Shown piece by piece: positions 50,701 to 64,000 of a DNA stretch of 64,000 nucleotides. Source of the stretch: Laetiporus sulphureus 93-53 (Eukaryota; Basidiomycota; Agaricomycetes; Polyporales; Laetiporaceae); the NCBI RefSeq assembly GCF_001632365.1, contig NW_024468552.1:143593-207592 (forward strand), written 5' to 3'. Under the pieces are notes generated by a model. The model saw only the letters and a list, made by a program, of their open reading frames with translations. It did not search any database and was not told where the DNA came from. Numbering within the stretch: the stretch's first letter is position 1; each line of letters begins with the position of its first letter. The position numbers and the translations under genes are program-made.

Positions 50701-53207
50701 CTTGCGTTCTCGACAGATATAGTATGTGCATCATACCTTTCGTCGCCGGTCTCAACTGTCTCAACGATCGGGAACAGACGGGTTCATGGGATCCATAGCT
50801 TCCCTTCAAGACATTGAACCTATGGAGCTTATCCGCTCAAGAAAGTCGCAGCGCACCCTCAATATCAATGGTCTCATTTCGGTTGCAAACGATGGAAAAT
50901 GCTTACTTTCCCACGATGCTCCACTCTCTGTTCAATGGTCCAGCCTAATTCATTCCTTGCATCCTGCTTCCTTTTCATAAGTCTACCCCGCTCCATAAAG
51001 GAGAACAAACTGGCTGTGCCCTCATGTTTGCTTCATTCCTTCAGATCAATGGCAAGGTGCGGTCCGCCGGTGCGCTCGGCGCGTCAGTGGACTGCCTCCT
51101 TCAGAAAGTCTCTATATGTGAAATGGCGGAGGAATTTTCAACGTTGCTCAGGTTACAGTGCCCCTCGCGGTCGGAGGATATCCCGTCCTTGTCAGGGCAA
51201 TACGTATCTCAGCGCAGCAGGTAGTATGCCGAACTCTCTCGGTTTTCTTGGGCATGTTGAGCACGACGGCACCCGCTCATCTAGATAGGAATCAGCACTG
51301 CCAATGAGGCGTTCCCGTCGCTTCTACATCATTGTTGGACTTCCATCACCTTTCGCATTATTGATAATTGAAAATTTAGACGGATATCCATTTTGTGGCA
51401 TGTTTCAAGAGTCTGCCTGAGTGCATCAGATCACAAAGAGTGTGTTCCCCATGGCAGTACGCCAGTGTAGGCCTGGACGATACCGCATTTACCACGATTT
51501 CCGTTTCTGCTTATTTCCCTGATGCTTTTCGCCTCCGAAGCCTTCCGGAGTCCGACGATACTCATTGACAGCGTTGCGCTCGATGCAACGGTCTCATTCG
51601 CACTTTGACACAAGGGGCCCGCGTAGTATAGTGCATCCCATGCGTGCACGCCGCAATCCCGTCATTCCCTATGCCGAACAACAACGTTCGAGACCAATCA
51701 GGCATACATAATTCGTCACCGAAATGTGATTGATAATGTCCAGTGATCCGGGTTTCTCTTCTGTCCCTCGCGCAGCACCAGTGTGCCTAGAAATCGTGGG
51801 TACAACATGCCTGCCAGCCGGATTTGTAGTTGGAGTAGCTACTATAGCAGCCTGAGAGAGCTCTCTGTCGGTGTTGCACATAAATTGATCCGTTGCACAT
51901 TTTTATGCGAACATTGAATATTGAGACCTGCCAAATTGGTACTGATCAAATCACAACGTTGGGAGTGATCGAGCCAGTGTGGCGCTGAGAAACAACGTTC
52001 GGAAGCATCTTGTCTCAGTTAACGCTTTGTCCGCCGAAAACTCACAAGATCGCAGTCGTGATTTTCGCAAAAGATCGTCTGTCTGAACTGGCCACATGAG
52101 CGGCAAGAGCTCTTCCATGCTACCCTTCGGTTTGCATCTGCGTTCAGTGTTCACAGCGCCATTTGTCATCTTCGTCAACGTTTGTTCGAAGATTTTTCGA
52201 AGGCATCTAGGTTCCTGATCCGCTGGAGGCCTTGTTTCCACGAGGACGTGGGAGTCGATTCGTCTATCATCAGAATGTCGCCTTTGCGTGGTCATTCACC
52301 GTAGTGGCCGGAATGCGGCCTCCGCGAAGTCGCTCATCCTCCTCCGCCGGTTCTCTATCATGCCAATTATGCTCATCTCTGCCCAAAATACCGCCCATAC
52401 ATTCGCCAGCTGGACCTTCTGGCCTCGAGCAAGGATTCCGTTTGGATATCTGTACCATTGAATCCTAACGTCAGGCACGACGAAGTCAGCGAGCTGTCAA
52501 GCGCTGACAAGCGATACGTGAGCCGACTAATGCTGTCATGAAACACCCTTGATGCCGGACTAGCCAAGTTTCGTCTTACAGCCCTCCATCGAAGCTCATC
52601 CTGGTTCTGCGCTTCATCCTTGGTCCATTGCCAGTTGGTAACTTGTGGAAGTCGTCTGCAACATGATGGGCGGACCCGAATCCTTGGGTGGGACGACCGA
52701 AGAAGGAGAGCAGGCACGCCAATCGGCCGGCGGACATTCAGCGGATCAGTGTCGTGTGTTTGCCGTGTGTTTGCCGTGTGTTTTCGCAGCCAGAACGAGT
52801 CCGTATAGTCGCCTCTGCTATGGTTCCGATAGGCGCGGGGGCTAATTGATGAGCACAGTGCGAGGCACCTAGCTTCTATCGCCGAACGTGCGCAGCTTTC
52901 CAACATGACATCGCGGGTTAACCTTCCCCTGTGCTGTGCGTGCCGAGACGGTAGATTGCGCATGCTTTCCGGACTCGGATAGATGCGCATACATCAGGGA
53001 TTGCAGTTACTGTATGCGGCTCGGACTAGCATGGTCCCGTTATTTCTACATTGAGCAGGACCGAACACACGCTCATTTCGTGGGCGGAGCGATACTAATA
53101 CTCTACTGTAGGAGACGGTCAGGCTTTCTTCACGCCTCCTGTTCCGGACGGCCCCCCACTCTCCTTCCTCCCTTACGAGTCTGCACACGTCTGCGGCTTC
53201 GACTATC
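47738..53207. other. Large gene-poor stretch, no gene recognised
   Basis: About 5.5 kb. The first few hundred bases are the GT2 promoter. Frames of 60-205 codons occur on both strands (for example 52373-52990 minus, 50726-51288 plus), but none shows a family signature or consistent splice joins. A short tandem repeat of GTGTGTTTGCC lies near 52755-52785. Degraded genes are possible. Confidence 0.45.
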
Positions 53208-55111
53208 ATGTCCAGACGGTCGACATCGACGTCCTCCTCCATGAGGTCGAAGCGCAACCTACCTCCTCAACCGCCCATGCCCGTCTTCCTTGTCGATGGC
53301 CACCGCAGCGACAGTTCCGAGGACGTTCGTCGCGACCCGTTCCTCACCCCGCGCACCCCGCGCACTCCTGAGATGTCAGCCCATGAGTACTTCATGCCTA
53401 GCACGCCGAAAAGCGAGGTTGCAGATGCCGTTAATCCCTTCTCTCCTCCTGCTAGTGTCACCAGCTTCAGCGCAGAACAGACGATTCCTGGCACTTCGGC
53501 TACGTTGCATGCACGCACGGTGCATATCCCTAGTAGCGCGAGTTTGGAGGCGGGCCTCTCGCCCGTGCAGTCGAGTGGAGGCTCGCTGCTACCCTCTGTC
53601 GAGCGCCACAGTGGAGACGTCCAGATACACGAAACCCCTCGCACCAGTCTCCCCAATGTCCATTCGCAGGTCCGCAACTCGTTCATGTCTCCACCGGTCA
53701 TGCCGCGTCGTGCCACAACATACGATCCCGGCGACGCAGTCTACCGACCTGGTCCCAAGACAGTCCAGTCGACTATGTTGACTGGCGAGATTGAAAAGCC
53801 CTGGATCAAGGAGAAGGACACTTATGCACGCTTATCTTACTTGATAACGTGGGCCGTCGCTTTCATTGGTATCGCGGGCGGAGTTATTCGCTGTTACTTT
53901 GGTTGGAAGGACGTTCCCCGCGTCGGCAATCTCTGCCCCATCATGGCGGACAACTTTGAAACCTTCGACCTCGAAAACACCTGGACTCGCGAGGTGGACA
54001 TGGGCGGCTTTGGGTACGTGGCTCGCTCCGCAAAGTGTCGTCTCGTTTGCACTGACGTTGCGTCACAGAAACGGAGAATTCCAGATGACCACCGACTTCT
54101 CGAACAACTCGTACGTGAACGACGGCAAGCTGTACATCATGCCGACCCTCACGTCCGACGTCATCGGGTACGACAATGTCCTCAACGGCTATACGTACAA
54201 CATCTCCGGCTGCACGAGCACGAACCTCACGTCCTGCGGCACGGTGTCGAACTCCAGCACTAGTACCGTCATTAACCCGGTCATGAGCGCGCGCATCTCG
54301 ACGAAGAATAGCCACAGTATCAAATATGGCAAGGTCGAGGTGGTAGCCAAGCTCCCCGTAGGCGACTGGCTTTGGCCGGCGATCTGGATGTTGCCCGTGA
54401 ACGATGTTTACGGTGCTTGGCCCGCATCCGGCGAAATTGATATCATGGAGTCACGCGGCAACGGCCCTTCGTACAAGGCACAGTAAGTGAAACCGCGTTT
54501 GCATGCGAATAGTTGCTCAATTTCTCGTGCAGAGGAGACAACTACGTGCGCTCCCAGCTGCAGTGGGGTCCCTTTAGCTTCCTCAACGCGGTGTCCAAGA
54601 CATATGGCTGGTGGACGCAGCGCCGGTCCACATACGCCGAGGGATTCCACACATACGCCATCGAATGGACCGACAAGTTCATCCGCATATACGTCGACAC
54701 CCGCTTGGACCACATGCTCGAGGTCAGCTTCAACGAGCCATTCTGGGACCGCGGCGACTTCCCCGACACGATCCTCAACGGCTCAGAGTACATCGAGACG
54801 CCCAATCCATGGGCCAACGGTACCACGAACGTCGCGCCGTTCGACCAGGAGTTCTATCTGCTGATCGACCTCGCCGTCGGCGGTACTAACGGGTGGTTCC
54901 CGGATGGCATTGGGAATAAGCCTTGGCTTGATGGCTCGACAGGTGAGCGACAATCTGTCCACATAGCCTCTGCTTGACGTACTGATGCACCATATCAGCG
55001 GCGATGCACGACTTCGCGCAGGCCCAAGAGACTTGGTATGCGACGTGGCCGCAGAACGTAGAAGATCGCGCGTTTGTCATCGACTCGGTGAAGATGTGGC
55101 AGTCGTGTTAG
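53208..55111 (+). CDS. Membrane-anchored GH16 glucanase-like protein
   Basis: Predicted type II membrane protein with an extracellular glycoside hydrolase 16 domain acting on beta-1,3-type glucans. Exons 53208-54013, 54069-54482, 54533-54942 and 54999-55111 give 580 aa. The first ~205 residues are Ser/Pro/Thr-rich and cytosolic (repeated TPRTPRTP, SPP motifs). One membrane helix follows (YLITWAVAFIGIAGGVI, about residues 209-230), then the GH16 fold. That domain has a WLWPAIWMLP strand and the active-site GEIDIMESRGN (catalytic E.D..E, near residue 390). Next come YVRSQLQWGP, FHTYAIEWT and a C-terminal DSVKMWQ strand. The catalytic glutamates are intact. The sequence around the active site resembles laminarinase-type GH16 more than classical KRE6/SKN1. 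A wall-remodelling role is inferred. Confidence 0.9.
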
Positions 55112-57069
55112 ACGCGCGATCAGGATAAGAGGGACTAGTGCGCCGCGGACATCCCACGCTGACTGACTCAGTGAATCGATCAGCGCTCAGCGGCCGCCGC
55201 TGTCTCGTTGTTTGTGCATCAGTCGATCAGGCACGCTTCTCGTGTCTTCTGTTCTGGACTGCCCCTGCGAATCGTGTATGGCCCGACGGGCTCTGCCTGT
55301 GAGCTTGGATGTGGTACACCGTTCTCTCCTTCGCTAGACTCTCCTTTCTCCGTCCTGGGCGGGCGCATTCGTCTTGTAGTGCAGCACTTTACTTGTGGCA
55401 CTGCTCGTGTTTTTTTTTTTCTTCAGCTCCTCGGCTGCCGGAACATTATAGTACAGTTCTTGTTTAGCATACGTTTGGCGGACATACTAAGCTGTACCGA
55501 TACCTATAGACAGTCTGTGGCTAGATATTTGGACGAGAATACGTATGTACCTGCTCGCGGAAAGCTTACGGAGGATGTGAATGCGTATTGAACAACATAG
55601 GGCAGTACTTACAGTCGACTAGAAGCGCACTCGTCAGCATCATTGACCAGCTCGTGTTGAATGTCGAGAGTTCGTCGGCGAAGCGGGATGAACTGCTTGA
55701 CCAGCTGCGAAGCAGATTTGTACGAAATATTGACATGGCGCATCATCCGGGCTCCATGACCTAGAACTGGCTTGAAGCGTACTACGTCCTCATTATCCAG
55801 CTTGTTCATCTCCGCAGAGCTTCCGGAACAGGATCAAGTTACGTCGGGACGTTCCAGTCATCCTGGAGTCGGCGATTCTATGCAAGTACAGGACACCACT
55901 CAGTTATTGGCCTTCGTGGTACCTTTTGATACTGAGCGAAACGATAGGAGCGTTAGCATTGCTCAAATAGTTGCGGAAGAAACCTCTTTTCAGGATAAGA
56001 ACGCGGCAAAAAAGCTTGCATATGTCTGCATCGCATCGAGTGGTATCATCAAATCCAGGGATATCGAGCAATATCACGGTTCGACCGGCAATTTGAATGC
56101 CCTCGAGGCCTCAACTGCGCTTGTACATGACTCGAGACCGCGGTAAGAGAAGAGCCGCTGACAAGATTGATGAACTGCATATGTTAAAATGTTTCATGAT
56201 TATCTGAATAGTCTCTCGACAGCTCAGACTCAGACAGACCGTTGGCTTTCCCGAATCAGTGACTCCCATCACTCTGTAAGAGAGAATGCATCGTCAACAT
56301 GAGCATCGAGCACAGAAACGAGACTTGCACGAACGCTATCGCGACCTCTTCGTCGTCGTTGGCCCTCTTCGCATTCCTGGCCCCCTCATAGCCATGTTCC
56401 GTCGAGTAGCTCCCATTCGATAATAAGAGTAGACTATGTTGGCGGAAGAAATATTGCTCAAACGGCGCACTCACTAGAGACATGGAGGTATTTTCGAGCG
56501 TGCTATATGCTGTGACGAATGTTAATCAGATAGTCAACCTTTAACAATAATAAGTGGACGTTACATGTGCCGCCGCAAATCTAGAATATGTTAGCCACAA
56601 AGAAACTGTGGTATATTACAAACCATAGTTTGGGAGTATTATACTTCCCATAAGAAATTCAACATAACGGATTGGGGGGGGTTGACATTTATATTTCCAT
56701 ATTTGTGACTACACGCATTCTGCGAAGTTTGAATTTGCCCTGTAGGATTTTGCACAATCCCATGTATGGTCTCAGATGTTAATTTTACTAGAAAATTGCG
56801 ACCAACACAAATAATGAACTAGAATCTGACTATCTAATTATCATTTGCTAAGCATTACACGCTTGAAAATGGCACCACCCGTGACTGTCGTAGCGCGGTC
56901 ACGCCGCGGTGGCGCAACAAGCTAGATCGGTAAAAGCCGAAGTAGGTCTCAAGCGCATTTCGAGTTCCTCAATCCCTTTTGAGCCACCTGCTTTCTTCAG
57001 CGCAAAGTCCGACTCTCGGCTGTTCTTCGTAGGGTGCTCTGTGCGGCGGGTACGCTGGTGGAGAAGACG
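55112..57069. other. Intergenic with AT-rich island
   Basis: About 2 kb between two plus-strand genes. Short frames near 55609-55809 (minus) and 55772-56146 (plus) lack support. From about 56480 to 56880 the composition turns AT-rich, with small inverted repeats (for example around 56606-56635 and 56632-56652) and a run of eight G at about 56676. It may be a transposon remnant. Confidence 0.45.
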
Positions 57070-60021
<2,952 letters not shown>

Positions 60022-60880
60022 ATGGATGTCATACAAGTATTGCTATAATATAGATCGTGCTTTCGTTGTTGTCTCACGGCATCTCCCACACTCTGCTCTA
60101 TACATACGTATTCGTTCCCTCACGCTCGGTATACGATGGCTCGTCGAGGATATGCCGGTTGAGGCGATGCATGATGATGTGCAGTGTCGTAGGCGTTCTG
60201 GTGTTGCCTTCAGTGGCAATGCGTCGGACGAGGCAGTGGCTTAGACTATTCGCTGGTCCGACGTTGGGCTTGTGCAGTTGGAGTGGTTGTAGTTTCATCT
60301 GATGCATTCTTTTCACAGGTTATTGCACGCAATCTAAGCGTGGTGGATGATAGATCTGAAAATGCAGTAGTTCCGCCTGTTTCAGCGCGAGACTGTACGT
60401 TATGGCACGGGAGACGTTTCACCATTTGGGACCGCTTTTTTGTAACAAATCCTCCTCGAGGTATGTAAATGGAACTTTAAACAAACGAAATTATAGGATG
60501 AAAAATGGTGTCATGTCTCCTGACGGAGTCTCGTACCATGGACAGAGCGTGCGATCCTTTGTCGAACACGTACTCTAGCATGCGCCAAAGATGAATATTA
60601 TGACTGTTCACCAGTGTATTGTGGAACACTTATAAGTCCGTTATCTACCCCTTCGTGGCTTCAGGCCTGACAATCCAGACGGGTCACCGGACACCGGTCA
60701 TCCATGAGGTTAAACAAGCATAGCTGAGTCGATACTCAGGCTCGTGGAACACGGCTAAGATACAGTACGCCAAGACGTTCGTCATTTTGATGTGGTACCT
60801 ACTGCTAGGTTCGAGAAATATCCATCTGCCAACCTCCTATACATTGCACCTTGCATCGTTTAAACACTGTTTGAACACTC

Positions 60881-61548
60881 TTAAACCTCGGTGGGAGGCT
60901 CATCGAAACCAACAACTGCATCGAATGCACTGGCAACTGTCTTGAAGCCCATGCTTGCGGCAGATGCTGGCGAGTTCTCTGAATCGGAGGCTGATGCGCC
61001 GGATGGGTCGACCATATATTTTACCGTGTCACTAGATAGTAGTGAGCGACTCATGGAGGATAGACATACACACATGCATTCACTCACCCGGTCTCGTGCG
61101 CAGCAATGGATGACAGGCTAGCCGGAGGGACGTGTTCCTTCACAGCGCCCGATATTGCGATCGCTAGGTCCTTGCTCGGGATACCAAGCGCAAGCGCCAA
61201 CTCTTCGATACTCTGATCCACGCTAGGCTGAGGATCTTTTCGTGACCATCCACTAGCATCACAATCCAGACCTGACCATACATTTTGGCCACTGCCCTGA
61301 ATCACGGGCGGCTTTCTTCCCAGAGCAAGATTCCACCAGCCGCCCATTTCTGTCTTCCACTGCATGAGGCGCCAGGCGTAGAACGCGAGGATAGCTGCGG
61401 CAAGGATCACGAGAGCGTAGGTGAATCGGGAGAATGGAACATTGCTCAACGGTGGAGAGACGGAGCGCAGGGCTTTCTTTCGGTCGCGCGGTGGCGGAAT
61501 GTCGGACTCGGACTGCACTGCGATGTCGTTATGTATGGCTTGCGACAT
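60881..61548 (-). CDS. Small single-pass membrane protein of unknown function
   Basis: About 200 aa from two exons. The start is ATG 61548 (MSQAIHNDIAVQSESD). One membrane helix (YALVILAAAILAFYAWRLM, about residues 44-62) separates a charged N-terminus with Pro/Arg from a longer region containing GGWWNLALGRKPP and a helical SIEELALALGIPSKDLAIAIS stretch. The second exon is joined by a 56-nt intron (gtgagt..ctag). It keeps frame and gives DTVKYMVDPSGAS, a Ser/Ala-rich stretch and an FDEPPTEV end. I do not recognise the family. The layout suggests an organellar or ER membrane protein. It is convergent with the EF-G gene. Confidence 0.65.
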
Positions 61549-63739
61549 GGTGGTGTGTGAGTAAGGTTGGGAGTGGGCACGCAGCGCACTGTCTTATATT
61601 CCCCCGCCCTCCTCCTTTGAGGTGGAGGCTCACCCCACCACTGGTGATGTCACTGCTGCCCAGCGGTGACGCGGTCATGTGATCGTGACCAGTCGGGCGC
61701 TTCACATGCACTTATACGCCACTCTAACTTCTTAGGGAGGTGCTTCTGCCTGCACCCTCTTACATTAATGTCGAGACCGGTCTCGCGCCGCTATAGTCAA
61801 TCCATGTTTTAACTGTCGTTTCATTTCCCGTACGCTCCTGTACGTCCCGTAAGACCTAGACGGTTCACATCCTTTCGCGCTCGACTTACCATGGTCCCGC
61901 CAATGTTCGCTTTGGGCTTGAAGCTTTGAGGTGACATGACATATCAGAGACTGCTCAGTCGTTCAGCTGTATGAACTCACCTCGAACTGGTCAATGAAAG
62001 CGAGATTGTTCTGTAACAGAGTCTTGATGAACCCTTAAGATGACGCGCCACAATCAAGACCTGCTCAATCATCCATTCAATACGCACTCACCGTAGCCTA
62101 GTCATATCAGTCTTGAAGGAGCCTTGAAGTGATGCACCGACCTGCGCTGAATGTAAGTCAGGATGTCATTGGGAAAAATGCAAATGACGAACATTGACGT
62201 GCACCATTGTCTCATGTTCAGACACACAAGCATATGAATTCTTAAGAAAGCAGAAGAACACGTCGAACCATGGAAGAAATCCACTCCGAGGCGTCAAGGT
62301 GATTGAAAAATGTTCGAGAGTCGTCGTTCTATGGCGGGAGGGAAGGCACGAACGGAGGAGCGGAAAGCTCTGCTGTTACTAAGCTGTCTGACAACTGCAT
62401 GTCTTGAACCTAAAGGGGTTCTCGGCGAACCATTGCATCGTGGTGCTCCAGGAGTGGTCGACTTCTACTTTGCGATCAACCTCGTAGTCGGCAGGCTGTG
62501 AGGATGGTCGTATCATTCCTGCACGCATTCCTGCACGGAGGGCTGCTACTCGGAGTTTGGAGCCGATGACTGGCACGTTGGTGCATAACCTCCATCAGGC
62601 GCTGCCGACGGCAAACGAGAGCACCGTTGGCTCGTTCGCGGATAAGAATGTGTTCTAAAGCAGCATGCCTGCTCCGTCAACCCCATGATGATTCTCCCGA
62701 GAAGAGGTCCGCTTGCCATCGCTTACAATCACCATGCATCCGTCTTCCGTTCCCTGGAGCCCTTTAAGTGTATCCAAATGCGCTATTCTGACTCCTTCGC
62801 GACGTAAGAACCACGGATTGATGGATATCGTCTGGATGGAGGACCATATGCGAGAGCGAGGAAGGAGGAGGGGGGAAGGAGGGCTGTCGTGCTACGTGCT
62901 TTTTTGTGAGAGCTAGGCGGTTGTAGGGATTACGCAGCGGTCGTGTTAGCTATGATTTCTGGCCTCTTGGTTACTAGAAACCCTTCGGCAACGAGTGTGC
63001 GTGGTTGAATAGCCAAATGAACCGGTAGAGACGTGCAATGATTGGAATGAGAGCATGACAGAGTGGCGATGAGATTTTCAGATTGGGAAAAAATCTGAGA
63101 TTGTTATTTGCCCGCACTATGTTGCAAGACGTAGACGTAGGGGGCGTGCGTCTGAAGGTGTTGGGTGGCCATCGCACGTGGAAGGGAGTGTTGAAATAAC
63201 GACTGGTTGGGGCGCAGATTGACAACTCTCGATGCAAGTCAACGTGAGCAGGATATGAAGGCGTCGTCAGGGTGGCATAAATGGGATATTGAACACGACT
63301 ACCAGAGAGCAATTGAGTAAGTGCAGGTTGACAGAGGTCCACGCAGTGAAGCGTGGTGCCTCCGCGTGCCACTGCTCGCTTCCCGCGCCGCGGCTACTGC
63401 TGCGACCACCACTCCGTTCCTCCTCAGGATGGCCTCCTAAGTAGCTGGACTCTGGCGAATATCTTGTTAACTGGCTGGTCATCGTCTGCGATTTTCTGGA
63501 TCACAATCATGCGTCGCTTGAGGTGTCAATTTCTGCTGCTAGATGTAGCAGTTCAGAACCGCTCGAAGTCGGTCAACCAGCTTCATGGTTTTGTTCTGAT
63601 CACTCCAAATGTTGTGGCGAACGTCCTGTATGTACAAGACAAACTCGCGGCATGAACGATGTGAGGAAGGCGACGGCGTCCTGGGAAGCGATGGCGAAGG
63701 GATGAGACGTTCAAACTTCGTGTATTAGGTCTTCCACAG
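61549..63739. other. Gene-poor 3' part of the window
   Basis: About 2.2 kb. The first part is the promoter of the small membrane-protein gene. Later frames (for example minus strand 62974-63372) show no family match. Exons of a gene running off the right edge may lie here, but I cannot place them. Confidence 0.4.
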
Positions 63740-63856
63740 CTGTTGCTGCCCGACTCGGCGTTCGTGTTTACGTCTGCCGTGGATCATAAGAACACGTTTG
63801 ATTCCTTCGCGAGAGTCGCGAATTATGGGCGACATTTGCCGAACAGACTGGCAGAG
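63740..63856 (+). CDS. Candidate exon of a gene running off the window
   Basis: A 39-codon open stretch bounded by a good acceptor (cttccacag) and donor (gtgcgt). It codes for LLLPDSAFVFTSAVDHKN followed by a moderately charged segment. A further open stretch begins near 63940. I do not recognise the family, and the gene is incomplete at the right edge. Confidence 0.33.
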
Positions 63857-64000
63857 GTGCGTCCTGCTCGTTATACATCTCTTTGATAACAACAGAACCG
63901 TTTCATGGCGCGCTCCTTCCGTTGGTGAGCATATTTTGGATGCCTCGCGTGTGGTTGACCGTGTAGGCCTGTCGAAGACGATCGTGGAGTCTTGTCATAA

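Noticed and set aside
52373..52990. 205-codon minus-strand frame
   Set aside because: No family signature. It is rich in Arg and Ser without pattern, and I could not join it to any flanking exon.

Overview
This 64 kb window is nuclear DNA of a basidiomycete, most likely an agaricomycete of the polypore type. The genes are cut by many short GT..AG introns (mostly 50-70 nt, some exons only 6-20 nt). The protein families also fit: a WSC-repeat copper radical oxidase, two DUF6534 membrane proteins, a WOPR regulator and a fungal GT2 synthase. I see no prokaryotic, viral or organellar segment. Coordinates given as CDS are gene spans from start codon to stop codon including introns. Where I worked out exons by frame and splice sites, they are listed.

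Layout. 0.5-2.6 kb (+): MFS hexose transporter. 3.9-5.6 kb (+) and 6.3-8.1 kb (-): a convergent pair of DUF6534 membrane proteins. 9.8-11.2 kb (+): HAL2-type 3'(2'),5'-bisphosphate nucleotidase, followed by tRNA-Gly(CCC) and tRNA-Glu(UUC). 11.7-13.8 kb (-): DENND11/LCHN-like DENN protein, divergent from a 1,487-aa Sac3/GANP mRNA-export protein at 14.1-19.2 kb (+). 19.8-21.3 kb (-): GPN1 GTPase, divergent from an FHA, coiled-coil, tail-anchored protein at 21.8-24.0 kb (+). 26.5-28.3 kb (+): CDK1/Cdc2 kinase with a 6-nt microexon. 28.8-33.1 kb (-): copper radical oxidase with four WSC domains. 37.7-39.1 kb (+): Gti1/Pac2 (WOPR) transcription factor. 40.2-41.3 kb (-): acidic protein of unknown function. 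42.7 kb: tRNA-Phe with an intron and a nearby degraded copy of its 3' half, then a foldback repeat at 43.2-43.7 kb. 44.2-47.7 kb (-): family 2 membrane glycosyltransferase. 53.2-55.1 kb (+): membrane-anchored GH16 glucanase-like protein. 57.1-60.0 kb (+): mitochondrial elongation factor G. 60.9-61.5 kb (-): small single-pass membrane protein.

The core genes (CDK1, Sac3, GPN1, mtEF-G, HAL2, DENN) are housekeeping. They sit between accessory genes for the cell wall and environment (transporter, DUF6534 pair, CRO, GT2, GH16). Three gene-poor blocks (24.0-26.5, 33.1-37.5 and 47.7-53.2 kb) hold no gene I can defend.

No obviously new multi-gene system stands out. The most interesting signals are the CDK1 microexon, which codes part of the glycine-rich loop; the very fragmented 14-exon DUF6534 gene; the tRNA-Phe 3' copy beside a foldback element; and an internal repeat in the Sac3 tail.
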